A stretch of DNA of 64,000 bases, from positions 72,070 to 136,069 of the forward strand of contig DASVDF010000091.1 of assembly GCA_036381215.1 (NCBI GenBank). The letters run 5' to 3'. Each line of letters starts with the position of its first letter. Within the stretch, counting starts at the first letter, position 1. The notes under the pieces are model-generated. The model ran no database searches and was not told the DNA's origin. It saw only the letters and a program-made list of their open reading frames with translations. The DNA is from IDS-8 sp036381215 (GTDB lineage: Bacteria; Pseudomonadota; Gammaproteobacteria; Steroidobacterales; Woeseiaceae). Below, one piece after another: positions 44,430 through 53,125 of this stretch. The translations under genes and the position numbers were made by a program.

Positions 44430-45496
44430 CGTGATGGCTCCTGTCGTGCCTGAACAGCGGAAAGATCGTCGCGAATCCAGTGGCCGACGAGCGCGATCGC
44501 CTCGCGATCGCTGACGGCCGTGCCGAGCGGCGGCATCTGCACGAGCGGATCGCGCGAGCGCATGCGTGCGAGCAGCAGGCTCTCCCCGTCCGCCCCCGCA
44601 ACCACCCGCGTCCCGACGTCCTCCAGCCGGAACTCGCTCGCGACACCCACGAGCGTCGCGAGCGTCGCCGCGGTGGCGGCGGGACTCGCCCTCGCGGGCT
44701 GCTCGAGGTCGAGCTCGAGCGCTGCCAGCGGGCCGCCGGCGTTGTGGCAATGGCCGCAGTTGCCGTGCAGGTAGCCGAGCGCGGCCCGTGCCCGCGGCGT
44801 CGCGGCCGCGATACGCGGGGGCTCGCTGAGCAACTCCGGCGGCAGGTGCTCGAGCAGCCCGCGCGCGCTGAGCGTGGCGAGGTCCTCGAGCTTCTCGCCC
44901 GGCGCCCCGGCGTGCGGCGCGAGCGGATCGCGGTCCGGCGAGAGTTGCAGCGCGCTGACGCCGAGCACCGGCACCGCGCCGGCGTCGTGGCAGGCGAGGC
45001 AGTCGTCGCGCGAGGGAATCGTGTAGCGGCCGCCCGGCGCCTGCCGCACCGGCAGGCTGGCGATCCCGGCCGCCGGCGCCAGCCGCGCGTCGCGGCCGTC
45101 GGCGTCCCACACGTAGGCGGCAAAGCGCCAGGAGCCGTCGGCGAGCCGCTCGATGTAGCGGGTCTCGACGGGTTTGCCGAAGCCGAACTCCTTCCAGAGC
45201 CGGGTGCCCGGCGGGAATTGCCAGGCATCCGGATTCGCCGCGTCGATGCGCGTGCCGGGCGGCAGCCAGAGCCAGCGGCGCTTGACCGCGCCGTCAGACC
45301 ACAACGGGTATTGCGGCGCATAGGCGAGCTTGTCGGGCCCGATCTCGCGCGTCCCCCGTGCAAACAGCCCGGTCTCGCTGAGCTTCTGCGGCAGCGGCGG
45401 CGGCGCCTCGGCGGCGCGCGGCGCGGCGGCCCAGAGGACGGCGCCGAGCACCACGAGGCGCAGGATCAGCAGGCAGGTGTCGCGAACGGAGGTCAT
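44426..45496 (-). CDS. Exported di-haem c-type cytochrome (SO2930-like)
   Basis: A 356-residue exported protein with two haem motifs, CLACH (about 167-171) and CGHCH (about 248-252). The N-terminal half has the family-like stretch LSETGLF, then YPLWSDGAVKRRWLWLPPG, typical of the SO2930/HNE_0200 group of di-haem cytochromes. The signal peptide ends near AAPRAAEA. It is overlapped by the mono-haem cytochrome gene (ATGA), so the pair likely forms an electron-transfer unit. Other members are often next to a parallel beta-helix protein, which is absent here. Physiological role unknown. Confidence 0.8.
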   Translation of the reverse strand: MTSVRDTCLLILRLVVLGAVLWAAAPRAAEAPPPLPQKLSETGLFARGTREIGPDKLAYAPQYPLWSDGAVKRRWLWLPPGTRIDAANPDAWQFPPGTRLWKEFGFGKPVETRYIERLADGSWRFAAYVWDADGRDARLAPAAGIASLPVRQAPGGRYTIPSRDDCLACHDAGAVPVLGVSALQLSPDRDPLAPHAGAPGEKLEDLATLSARGLLEHLPPELLSEPPRIAAATPRARAALGYLHGNCGHCHNAGGPLAALELDLEQPARASPAATAATLATLVGVASEFRLEDVGTRVVAGADGESLLLARMRSRDPLVQMPPLGTAVSDREAIALVGHWIRDDLSAVQARQEPSR

Positions 45497-45526
45497 GGCG
45501 GTCTTCCGGGCCGGCGGCGAAGCCGC

Positions 45527-46477
45527 TCAGAGAAGCGGGATGCGGCTCGCGTTTACCGCGAGCCAGGCGCGGAAGTCCTCGAGCTCCGGATTCAGCTCAC
45601 GCGAGGCTTCCGGGGAACGCGATTGGGCGAGGAGCTCCTCGAAGTCGCAGTAGAACTGGAACATGTTCCCGAGATCGTCCGCGCCGGGAAATCCGAGGGC
45701 GCGGTAGGCCTCGAACGACAGCGGACGGTACGCCACGGGCTCGCCGATCGCCTCGCCCAGCGCCGCCGCCATCCGCTCGCCGGTGAGCGCGTCGCCGGCG
45801 AGCCCGATGTGCTTCCCGGCCAGCGCGGGCCCGCGCAGGAAGACGCCGTACACGCATTTGCCGATGTCTTCGGCCGCAATGCCGGTGAGCGTTCGGTCCG
45901 CCATGGGAAACGTGAGCGCGAGGCCGCCGTCCTCCAGGCGCCGCGGCCCCATGCCGAAGTGGATCAGGTTCTCCCAGTAAAAGGAGGCCAGCACGAAGGT
46001 GACCGGCAGGCCGCGCTCCGTGAACTGGCGGTCGCTGGCGCCCTTGCCGTCGAAATGCGGCACCTTGTACTTGCCGTGCAGGGTCGGGATAGACGGATCC
46101 GACAGCGGCACGAAGCGCCGCACGTCCTCGAGGGTCGACCAGACGACGTGTGCGAGGCCCGCGCGCGCGGCGGCCTCGGCCATGTGCGCGGCCTGGGCCT
46201 CCTCGCGCTCCGGTGAGAAGTGCTCCCAGAAATTCGTGACGCAGAACGCGCCCCAGGCGCCCTCGAATGCCTCCCGCACGGACGCCGCATCGTCGAGATC
46301 GGCGGCGACGACCCTGGCCCCGCGCGCCGCCAGGTCGCGAGCCGCGCCCGACTCCGGATGCCGCGTGAGCGCCCGTACCGAGAACCCGCCGCGCGGATCG
46401 GAGAGTATCGCTCTCGCCAGTCCGCCGCCCTGCGCGCCGGTCGCGCCGACGACGGCAATGATCTTGCTGCCGCTCAT
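45527..46477 (-). CDS. NmrA-like NAD(P)-binding protein
   Basis: A 316-residue atypical short-chain dehydrogenase. The Rossmann motif is VVGATGAQGGGLARAIL (about residues 8-24), followed by the NmrA/HSCARG-type DLDDAASVREAFEGAWGAF segment and GKYKVPHFDGKG. The catalytic Tyr/Lys pair of classical SDRs is not obvious, consistent with redox sensing or a non-catalytic role. It starts at ATG 46477 behind AAGGACG and diverges from a LysR regulator, which probably controls it. Stress or redox signalling is a plausible role, not shown. Confidence 0.85.
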   Translation of the reverse strand: MSGSKIIAVVGATGAQGGGLARAILSDPRGGFSVRALTRHPESGAARDLAARGARVVAADLDDAASVREAFEGAWGAFCVTNFWEHFSPEREEAQAAHMAEAAARAGLAHVVWSTLEDVRRFVPLSDPSIPTLHGKYKVPHFDGKGASDRQFTERGLPVTFVLASFYWENLIHFGMGPRRLEDGGLALTFPMADRTLTGIAAEDIGKCVYGVFLRGPALAGKHIGLAGDALTGERMAAALGEAIGEPVAYRPLSFEAYRALGFPGADDLGNMFQFYCDFEELLAQSRSPEASRELNPELEDFRAWLAVNASRIPLL

Positions 46478-46627
46478 GTGACTCGTCCTTGGAACTGCAT
46501 CGGGATCGGCCGCCGGGATGCCGCGGCCTCGGGATTCCGGCGCCGGGGCGCCATTGACGGACCCCTGCCGGACGGCGCACTGTATTTGCGGCCCAGGGCG
46601 CGATAAACCGCGCCGGCTCGAATTGGC

Positions 46628-46646
46628 TGTTCGCTAAAGCTGAACA
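46628..46646. promoter_or_regulatory. Possible LysR operator: TGTTC-N9-GAACA
   Basis: A dyad TGTTC...GAACA lies just before the LysR ATG (46652) and within the divergent promoter region of the NmrA-like gene. LysR proteins bind such short interrupted palindromes; overlap with the regulator's own ribosome site would suit autorepression. Confidence 0.35.
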
Positions 46647-46651
46647 ATCCG

Positions 46652-47596
46652 ATGGACCAGCTTTTCTGCATGCGGGTGTTCGTCCGGATCGTGGAGCAGG
46701 GGGCCTGCTCGCGGGCCGCGGACGATCTCGGCGTCTCCCGCGCCACGGTCACCACCGCCCTGTCGCAACTGGAGAAGCGGCTCGGCGTGCGCCTGCTGCA
46801 GCGGACCACGCGCCGGCTCAGCCTGACCGACGAAGGGCGCGCGTACTACGCCGACTGTGTGCGCATCCTCGGCGACATCGACGAGGCGGAGGACGCGCTC
46901 ACGCACGCGAGACTCTCGCCGCGCGGACGCCTGCGCGTGTCGATCGCGCAGTCGTTCGAACCGCTCGGCTTCTTCCCGCTGCTCGCGCGCTTCATGGACG
47001 AGTATCCGGAGCTGTCCGTGGAGGTGATCGTCACCGATCGTGCCGTCAACATGGTCGAGGAAGGGATCGATTGCGCCGTGCGTGCCGTCGAAGCGTCGCG
47101 CGATGCGCTGCTCGTCGCTCGCACGCTGTTCATCGCGCGCTGGCTGACGTGCGCTTCCCCCGGGTATTTCGCGCAGCACGGAGTTCCGGGGCATCCCTCC
47201 GAGATCGCCGCGCACAACTGCATCCGTTTCGTGTCGCCTTCCACGGGACGCGCGCGCGACTGGCTGTTCGACGAAGGCGGCGTGCAGACGAAGCGCACGC
47301 CACGCGGCAGCCTTTCGCTGACGTCACTCGATGCGGCCGTCGCCGCGGCCCGCGCCGGCACGGGTCTCGCGCAGGTCCCGGACCTGCTCGCGTGCGGCGC
47401 GGTGCTCGCAGGTGAGCTCGAGCCCGTGCTCACCGAGCACATCGTGCAGGCTCCGGCAGTCGTTCTCGCCTACCCCGGCAATCGTTACCTGCCCGCGAAA
47501 GTCCGCGCGTTCGCCGCCTTCCTGCAGAAGGCGTATCCGCGGCAGGGCTGGTGGCCGAAAATCGCGGCCCACCTGCAGCGACGGCCGGCCGCCTGA
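46652..47596 (+). CDS. LysR family transcriptional regulator
   Basis: A 314-residue LysR regulator with an N-terminal winged helix-turn-helix (MRVFVRIVEQGACSRAADDL, about residues 5-24; then VSRATVTTALSQLEKRLGVR) and a C-terminal effector-binding domain (about 90-295). No strong Shine-Dalgarno is visible before ATG 46652, consistent with low-level expression. It is divergent from the NmrA-like gene; in such pairs the LysR protein usually activates the neighbour and represses itself. The subgroup resembles regulators related to DsdC/aldehyde- or redox-responsive DhcR-type proteins, but the ligand cannot be read. Confidence 0.9.
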   Translation: MDQLFCMRVFVRIVEQGACSRAADDLGVSRATVTTALSQLEKRLGVRLLQRTTRRLSLTDEGRAYYADCVRILGDIDEAEDALTHARLSPRGRLRVSIAQSFEPLGFFPLLARFMDEYPELSVEVIVTDRAVNMVEEGIDCAVRAVEASRDALLVARTLFIARWLTCASPGYFAQHGVPGHPSEIAAHNCIRFVSPSTGRARDWLFDEGGVQTKRTPRGSLSLTSLDAAVAAARAGTGLAQVPDLLACGAVLAGELEPVLTEHIVQAPAVVLAYPGNRYLPAKVRAFAAFLQKAYPRQGWWPKIAAHLQRRPAA

Positions 47597-47653
47597 GACC
47601 GCGCGGCCGCGCTGCTAACATTGGGTGCGAGCCACACGACAGAGGAGTGAATC

Positions 47654-48136
47654 ATGGGCTTCGCACCTTCCGAGATGACGCTCGAGAGCCCCGCCTTCCA
47701 GAACCACGGCAGGATCCCGAAACAGCACACGGGCGAAGGCGAGAACGTGTCGCCGGCGCTCACCTGGTCGAAGCCGCCGTCCGGGACGAAGTCGTTCGCG
47801 CTCGTGTGTCACGATCCGGATGCGCCCCTGGTCAGCGCGGGTCCGGGCACCTACGGCTTCGTGCACTGGGTGCTGTACGGCATTCCCGGATCGCTGAACG
47901 AGCTGCCGGAAGGCGTCAGCGCGTACACGGCCGGCGTGAACAACTTCGGAAAGAGCGGCTACGGCGGGCCGATGCCGCCGCCCGGGCACGGCACGCATCA
48001 CTACTATTTCTGGCTGCTGGCGCTGGATGCCGAGCTCGATCTCGCGCCCGGCCTCACGATGTGGCAGCTGTTCGAGAAGGTCGAGCCGCACGTGCTCGGC
48101 ATGAACCGCCTCGTCGGCACGTACTCGCGCTCCTGA
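47654..48136 (+). CDS. YbhB/YbcL-type phosphatidylethanolamine-binding protein (PEBP)
   Basis: A 160-residue PEBP (Raf-kinase inhibitor-like) protein. The anion-binding pocket motifs CHDPDAPLVS and GTHHYYFWLLALD are present; length agrees with E. coli YbhB. No signal peptide, so cytosolic. A GAGGAGTGA site precedes the ATG by 7 bases. Bacterial PEBPs have no firm biochemical role. The gene has its own short upstream region. Confidence 0.9.
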   Translation: MGFAPSEMTLESPAFQNHGRIPKQHTGEGENVSPALTWSKPPSGTKSFALVCHDPDAPLVSAGPGTYGFVHWVLYGIPGSLNELPEGVSAYTAGVNNFGKSGYGGPMPPPGHGTHHYYFWLLALDAELDLAPGLTMWQLFEKVEPHVLGMNRLVGTYSRS

Positions 48137-48235
48137 GCTCGCCGCCGCCTGCGACCGCGTCGGCGCTCGGCTGCGCTCGGCATTCCGCTCGCCGCAACGG
48201 GAAGCCTTGCTCCGGCTGGTGCGAGTCGGCCCGGA

Positions 48236-48781
48236 TTACGCGGAGTTTCTTCCCGCCCCACCGGGTTCGTAGGTGACGTCCTGTATCTCCAGCAGCTCGT
48301 CCCCGTCCTGCCTCGGGTGCGTGACCGTCTCGCCGGGGCGGTGCCCGAGCAGCGCGCGGGCGATCGGCGCCGAGAACGAGACGAGCTCCGGACGTTCCTG
48401 CGCCTCGTCGACGCCGACCAGCGTGATGCGGCGGATTTCACCCGCGCGCGGCCCCTCGCGGGTCTTGAGCGTCACGGTTGCGCCGAAGCGCACGATGAGG
48501 TCCGGGTGCTCGGGCGGCTGCACGACGCGCGCGGTCGCGATGCGCTCCGAGACGTCCGCGAGGCGGCGGTTGATCACGGCCAGCTGCTTCTGCCCCACGC
48601 GCTCATCCGCTGCCGCGGCCTTGAGACGCTCGCGCGCCTCGGACAGCCGCCGATGTTCCTCCTCGAGGAGCGCCTTGCCGCGCGGGGTCACGTAGTTCGG
48701 CACACCCGGCGGCAGCGGCGGCCGCTCCGGCACGATGACCGGATCCTCGCCGGGATCTTCCCTGGTGAAGGCCTTGCTCAT
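48236..48781 (-). CDS. GreA/GreB-like transcript cleavage factor
   Basis: A 181-residue GreB-type protein: an N-terminal coiled coil (about 35-100; GKALLEEEHRRLSEARERL) with the acidic tip region, and a C-terminal FKBP-like domain (GATVTLKTREGPR; ITLVGVDEAQ; APIARALLGHRPGE). The protein has an additional 25-residue Pro-rich head (VIVPERPPLPPGVPNYVTP). GreB factors bind the RNA-polymerase secondary channel and stimulate cleavage of backtracked RNA. The C-terminal domain also resembles Rnk-type proteins. ATG 48781 is chosen for the typical MSKAFTRE beginning. Confidence 0.85.
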   Translation of the reverse strand: MSKAFTREDPGEDPVIVPERPPLPPGVPNYVTPRGKALLEEEHRRLSEARERLKAAAADERVGQKQLAVINRRLADVSERIATARVVQPPEHPDLIVRFGATVTLKTREGPRAGEIRRITLVGVDEAQERPELVSFSAPIARALLGHRPGETVTHPRQDGDELLEIQDVTYEPGGAGRNSA

Positions 48782-48902
48782 GGAAAAAGCATAGAGGATC
48801 GCCAGCGGCCCGCCGTTTTTACCCGCGCCGGGCGGCCACTGGCATGCAACTTGCTTGAACCTTCGCGTCTGGCAGAGCCCGACAAGGAGGCGGTCCTCGT
48901 CA

Positions 48903-49967
48903 ATGCGCCGGCTCGCGTTCGCCGCCCTCATCGTCGTCGCGGTCCTGGTGGCCGCGCGCGCGGCCCTGCCCGTCTTTGCCGCTGACTACGTGAACGAGCG
49001 CATCGCAGCGCTGGGGGATTATCGGGGCCACGTGCAGAACATCGACGTCGCGCTGATCCGCGGCGCCTATCAGCTGCGCGGGCTCACGATCGTGAAGCGC
49101 GGCGCCGAGGGCCAGGAGCCGTTCCTGTCCCTGCCGCTCGCGGACATCTCCGTCAAATGGTCGGCGCTCTTCCACGGCGAGCTCGTGGGCGAGATCCAGA
49201 TGCACGGCCCGGTGATGCGCATGGTGCAGGGCGAAACGGCGCGCCAGACGCAGCTCGGCGAGGGAGTCGACTGGGTGGCGCAGGTGCAGAAGCTGTTTCC
49301 GTTCCGTTTCAACCGGGTCGAGGTGCTGGACGGCACCGTCACCTTCCGCGCGCCGGGGATCGAGCAGAACGAATCGCTGACGATCCACGATTTCGAAGCG
49401 CTGCTCACCAATCTCACCAACATGGAAGAGCGCAACGTCGGGAATTTCGCCGGGTTCGAGATCAGCGGCCGGTTCGGCAAGGACACGCCGTTGTCGGCGA
49501 AGGGACGCGCGAACCCCCTGGCGCAGCAGCCGACGTTCGACGTCAACGCCTCCCTGGAGAACGCGCCCCTGGTCGACGTCAACCCGTGGTTGCGGGAATT
49601 TTTGAACGTCGATGCCGAAAAAGGCGTGTTCTCACTGTACGCGGAGCTCGCCGCGGCCGACGGGCGGTTCGAAGGCTACGTCAAGCCGATCCTCGAGGAC
49701 CCGGAGATCTTCCGCATGGACGAACCGTCCGACAGCGCGCTCCAGAAAGCCTGGGAAGCGCTGGTGGGGGCCGTGAGCGGCATCCTCGAGAATCCCGAGG
49801 AGGAGCAGGTCGCGACCCGCATCCCGTTCGCGGGCGAGCTCGAAAATCCCGATGCGGGTCTCCTCGCGGCGGGGCTCAGCCTGCTGCGTAACGCGTTCGT
49901 CGCCGCCTTCACGCACTCGCTCGAGGGCTCGGTGTCACTCGAGGACGTGCAGGACGACGAGGACTAA
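48903..49967 (+). CDS. DUF748/AsmA-like envelope protein
   Basis: A 354-residue protein with an N-terminal membrane anchor (LAFAALIVVAVLVAARAAL) and a beta-rich AsmA/DUF748-like body (about 25-250; VEVLDGTVTFRAPGIEQ; VNASLENAPLVDVNPWL). A long helical C-terminal stretch (about 260-300) and acidic tail follow. AAGGAGG at 48884-48890 supports ATG 48903. AsmA-like repeat proteins of this kind bridge or organise the outer membrane; the single-anchor, short version here is typical of DUF748 members. It diverges from greB with 121 bases between. Confidence 0.75.
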   Translation: MRRLAFAALIVVAVLVAARAALPVFAADYVNERIAALGDYRGHVQNIDVALIRGAYQLRGLTIVKRGAEGQEPFLSLPLADISVKWSALFHGELVGEIQMHGPVMRMVQGETARQTQLGEGVDWVAQVQKLFPFRFNRVEVLDGTVTFRAPGIEQNESLTIHDFEALLTNLTNMEERNVGNFAGFEISGRFGKDTPLSAKGRANPLAQQPTFDVNASLENAPLVDVNPWLREFLNVDAEKGVFSLYAELAAADGRFEGYVKPILEDPEIFRMDEPSDSALQKAWEALVGAVSGILENPEEEQVATRIPFAGELENPDAGLLAAGLSLLRNAFVAAFTHSLEGSVSLEDVQDDED

Positions 49968-50023
49968 AGCGAAGCTGCCTCCACGCCTCGCGCGCTCCGC
50001 AGAGCGCAAGCCCGGCGGCCGTT

Positions 50024-51463
50024 TCAGGCCCGCCAGTACGCCGGCGTGAACAGCACAAAGATCGTCAGGACCTCGAGGCGCCCGAGAATGCAGGCGAACG
50101 CGGAAATCAGCTTGGCGGCATCACTGGTGTCCGCGAAATGTATCGCCACCGCTCCGAGTCCCGGCCCAAGATTGTTGATGCAGGTGGCCACCGCCGAGAA
50201 TGCCGTGACCTGGTCCATGCCCACGGCCATCAGGGCGAGCATCAGCACGATGAATACGAACACGTAGATCGTGAAGAACGCCCAGACCGCGCGCACGACG
50301 GAATCGTCGACCACTTCGCCGCCGATCTTGAGAGATCGCACCAGCCGGGGATGAATCAGGCGAGTCAGCTCGATCACGGCCTGCCGCGACATGACCATGA
50401 ACCGGATCACCTTCATGCCGCCGGCCGTGGATCCGGCACACCCACCAATGAAGCTCGTGAAAATCAAAAGGGGCGGAAGGAATCCGGGCCATATGGAGAA
50501 GTCGTCCACGGCGAAACCCGTGGAGGTGATCACGCTCACGACCTCGAACAGCGCGTAGCGGATCGCCACGAGAAGGGAGACGTCAGTTTGCACGAACAAG
50601 GCCACGGCCACCAGCGCCGCGATGCCCAAAACGGTCACGACGAACGCCCTGACCTCGGGATTGGTCACGTAGGGCTCCACCTTGAGTTGCTGCGACGCGC
50701 GGAAGTGCACCGCGAAATTCACCGCACCGAGCAGCATGAAGATGATGGATACCGCTTCGATTGCCGGGCTGTGGAAGAACGTGAAGCTCGCGTCGTGGGT
50801 GGAAAAGCCTCCGGTGGAGACGGTGCTGAACGCATGCCCCACTGCATCGAAGACGCTCATGCCGGCGAACCAGTAGGCCAGGGCGCAACCCGCCGTCAGG
50901 TAAAGATAGAGGCGCCACAGTGCCTGCGCGGTGTGCTTGATACGCGGCCTGAGCTTGTCGCTCTTCGCGGGGCCCGTGGTCTCCGCCTTGAGGAGTTGCA
51001 TGCCGCCCATACCGAGCAGCGGCAGCAGCGCGATGGCCGCGACCACGACACCGATGCCGCCGAGCCACTGGATCTCCTGGCGGAAGAACAGCAGGGACCG
51101 GGGCAATCCGTCGAGGCCGACGATCGCAGTCGATCCGGTGGTCGTGAAGCCCGACGCAGCCTCGAAGATCCCGGTCACCCAGTCGAACCCGCCGACTGCC
51201 ACGAACGGAACTGCTCCGAGTACGCTGACGAAGAACCAGGACAGTGCGACGATCAGAAAGCCGTCACGGGTCTGAATGACGCGTTTCGAGGCGGGCGTGA
51301 GCCACACGCCCGCCGCGCCGGCGGCCATGCCGCCCAGCGCGGCCGCCAGCCAGAAACCGGAATGGCCGTCCGCGTCGGCGAGGGACAAGGCGGCCGGCGG
51401 CAGGAACGCCGCGCCGAGACCGGCGAGAAGCAGCCCGAGTACTTTGACGATGGCGATTTGCAC
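50024..51463 (-). CDS. trkH: TrkH family potassium uptake protein
   Basis: A 479-residue, roughly ten-helix TrkH/KtrB protein. The four filter loops are recognisable: ASGFTTTGST, STVSTGGFST, ITSTGFAVDD and NNLGPGLGAV; Gly residues at the filter positions match potassium selectivity. A GTG start at 51463 gives MQIAIVKVLG, the normal TrkH beginning; an upstream extension is basic and unrelated. It takes up potassium together with the NAD-binding TrkA subunit, which is not in the window. The divergent KdpD/KdpE-like genes are an uncommon neighbour for trkH and probably control it. Confidence 0.93.
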   Translation of the reverse strand: MQIAIVKVLGLLLAGLGAAFLPPAALSLADADGHSGFWLAAALGGMAAGAAGVWLTPASKRVIQTRDGFLIVALSWFFVSVLGAVPFVAVGGFDWVTGIFEAASGFTTTGSTAIVGLDGLPRSLLFFRQEIQWLGGIGVVVAAIALLPLLGMGGMQLLKAETTGPAKSDKLRPRIKHTAQALWRLYLYLTAGCALAYWFAGMSVFDAVGHAFSTVSTGGFSTHDASFTFFHSPAIEAVSIIFMLLGAVNFAVHFRASQQLKVEPYVTNPEVRAFVVTVLGIAALVAVALFVQTDVSLLVAIRYALFEVVSVITSTGFAVDDFSIWPGFLPPLLIFTSFIGGCAGSTAGGMKVIRFMVMSRQAVIELTRLIHPRLVRSLKIGGEVVDDSVVRAVWAFFTIYVFVFIVLMLALMAVGMDQVTAFSAVATCINNLGPGLGAVAIHFADTSDAAKLISAFACILGRLEVLTIFVLFTPAYWRA

Positions 51464-51622
51464 GGCATGCGGCGCTCTGCGCGCGCGAGAACGAGGGGCG
51501 GCATTCTGCGCGTGCGCGGACGTCCGCACACCTAAAGAGAACGCAGCTTCTTGACGTTTTCTTGATGTGCCGGGCCGCCCCGCCGCACTAGAATGCGCGA
51601 CAGGAAGCTCAAAGGCAGCGCG

Positions 51623-53125
51623 ATGGAACCAGTCGACCGGAGCCCGGGGGCACACGCGGGCGCGCGTGCCTGGCACGAGCTGCGACCCTACGTCTTCGCT
51701 TCCATCGTCGTCGCCGCCGCCGCCGTAACGGCTCCCGTGCTCCAGCGCCTGCCGCACGCGAACCTGTCGCTGCTTTTCATGACCGGTGTCCTGGTCGTGG
51801 CCGTGCGCCACGGGCTCTGGCCGAGCATTTACGCGAGCATCCTGAGTTTTCTCACGTTCAACTTCTTCTTCACCGACCCGCGCTACACGTTCAAGGTCGG
51901 CGCCGAAGGGGATGTGGCCACCCTGATTTTTTTCCTGCTGATGGCCTCCGTCACCGCGAACCTCGCGGCGCGCATGCGCGAGGCGATGCACAAGCGGGAG
52001 AAGGCGATGGCGCGCACGGACGCGCTGCAGACGCTGACCCGTGGAGTAGCCGGGGCGGCGACGGGACAGCAGGTGCTGCAGATGCTCGTCGACCGGCTCG
52101 GGGAGGTTTATGCCTGCGACGCCCTCGCCGTCGCCGCGGACCCGCGGACGGGCGAGAAGGTCCGGGCGCGGCGCGATGCAGGCGGCCCTGCATCGCTCGT
52201 CGGCGAAACGCCGGAAGAAGGGGCGGAGCAGAAGCCCGGCTGGACGGTCCTGCCGCTGCATACGGGTCTTGGCCGGGTCGGTGCGGTGCACCTCCAGCGC
52301 AACGTGCTGACGCGGGAGGAGCGCGATTACGCGGCCGCGCTGACCGAGCAGGCCGCGGTCGCGGTCGAGCGGGCGATGCTGGTGGCGAGCCTCGAGCACG
52401 CCAGGCTCGAGACGCAACGCCAGGAGCTCAAGGTCGCCCTGCTCTCGTCCGTCTCGCACGACCTGCGCACTCCGCTGGCATCGGTCATCGGCGCCGCTTC
52501 GAGCCTGCTCACCTACGAGTCACTGGACAAGGAGAAACGGGATGTGCTGCTGCGTTCGGTGCTGGAGGAATCCGAGCGGCTCGACCGTTATATCCAGAAT
52601 CTCCTCGACATGACTCGCCTCGAGCAGGGCCGGCCGGAATCACCGCGAGACTGGGAGGACCTGCGCGATCTTCTCTCGGCCGCCGCGCGGCGTTTGCGGC
52701 TCAACGCCCGCGGGCTTTCCCTCGAGCTCGATCTGCCGCCCGGAGCGCAGCTCGTGCACGTGCACGGCGAGCTGCTGGAACAGGTTTTCGTGAACCTGCT
52801 GGACAACGCCGCCCGCTACTCTCCGCGCAACGGCAGCATCCGCGTGACCTCGAGGAGAACGGCCGGGTCGATCGTCATCGACGTGGCCGATCAGGGCCCC
52901 GGCATACCGGAAACCGAACGCGAGAAAGTCTTCGATCCCTTCTATCGCGTGCACGAGCGTGACCGCAAAAGCGGGACGGGACTCGGGTTGTCGATTTGCC
53001 GCGGCATCGTGCAGGCGCACGGCGGCGAGGTCAGCGCTCACGCCCGCCGCGACAGGCCCGGTACGCTGATCCGCATCTGCATTCCGCAAGCCTGCGAACC
53101 GGTCGCGGAGAGCGCCGATGAGTGA
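51623..53125 (+). CDS. KdpD-like sensor kinase lacking the N-terminal KdpD/UspA half
   Basis: A 500-residue membrane kinase. It contains the KdpD-type four-helix membrane region (DUF4118, about 23-120; FLTFNFFFTDPRYTF is the hallmark), a GAF-like domain (about 150-245), HisKA with H279 in SSVSHDLRTPLAS and an ATPase domain (NLLDNAARY, DQGPGIPE, GTGLGLSIC). The classical KdpD N-terminal nucleotide- and Usp-binding half is absent, so it corresponds to only the C-terminal part of KdpD. ATG 51623 or an ATG 30 bases upstream may be used. It overlaps the response regulator start by 8 bases and diverges from trkH. Confidence 0.9.
   Translation: MEPVDRSPGAHAGARAWHELRPYVFASIVVAAAAVTAPVLQRLPHANLSLLFMTGVLVVAVRHGLWPSIYASILSFLTFNFFFTDPRYTFKVGAEGDVATLIFFLLMASVTANLAARMREAMHKREKAMARTDALQTLTRGVAGAATGQQVLQMLVDRLGEVYACDALAVAADPRTGEKVRARRDAGGPASLVGETPEEGAEQKPGWTVLPLHTGLGRVGAVHLQRNVLTREERDYAAALTEQAAVAVERAMLVASLEHARLETQRQELKVALLSSVSHDLRTPLASVIGAASSLLTYESLDKEKRDVLLRSVLEESERLDRYIQNLLDMTRLEQGRPESPRDWEDLRDLLSAAARRLRLNARGLSLELDLPPGAQLVHVHGELLEQVFVNLLDNAARYSPRNGSIRVTSRRTAGSIVIDVADQGPGIPETEREKVFDPFYRVHERDRKSGTGLGLSICRGIVQAHGGEVSAHARRDRPGTLIRICIPQACEPVAESADE

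Noticed and set aside
48137..48235. A small gene between the PEBP gene and greB
   Set aside because: No frame with a ribosome site and coding-like composition was found in these 99 bases.
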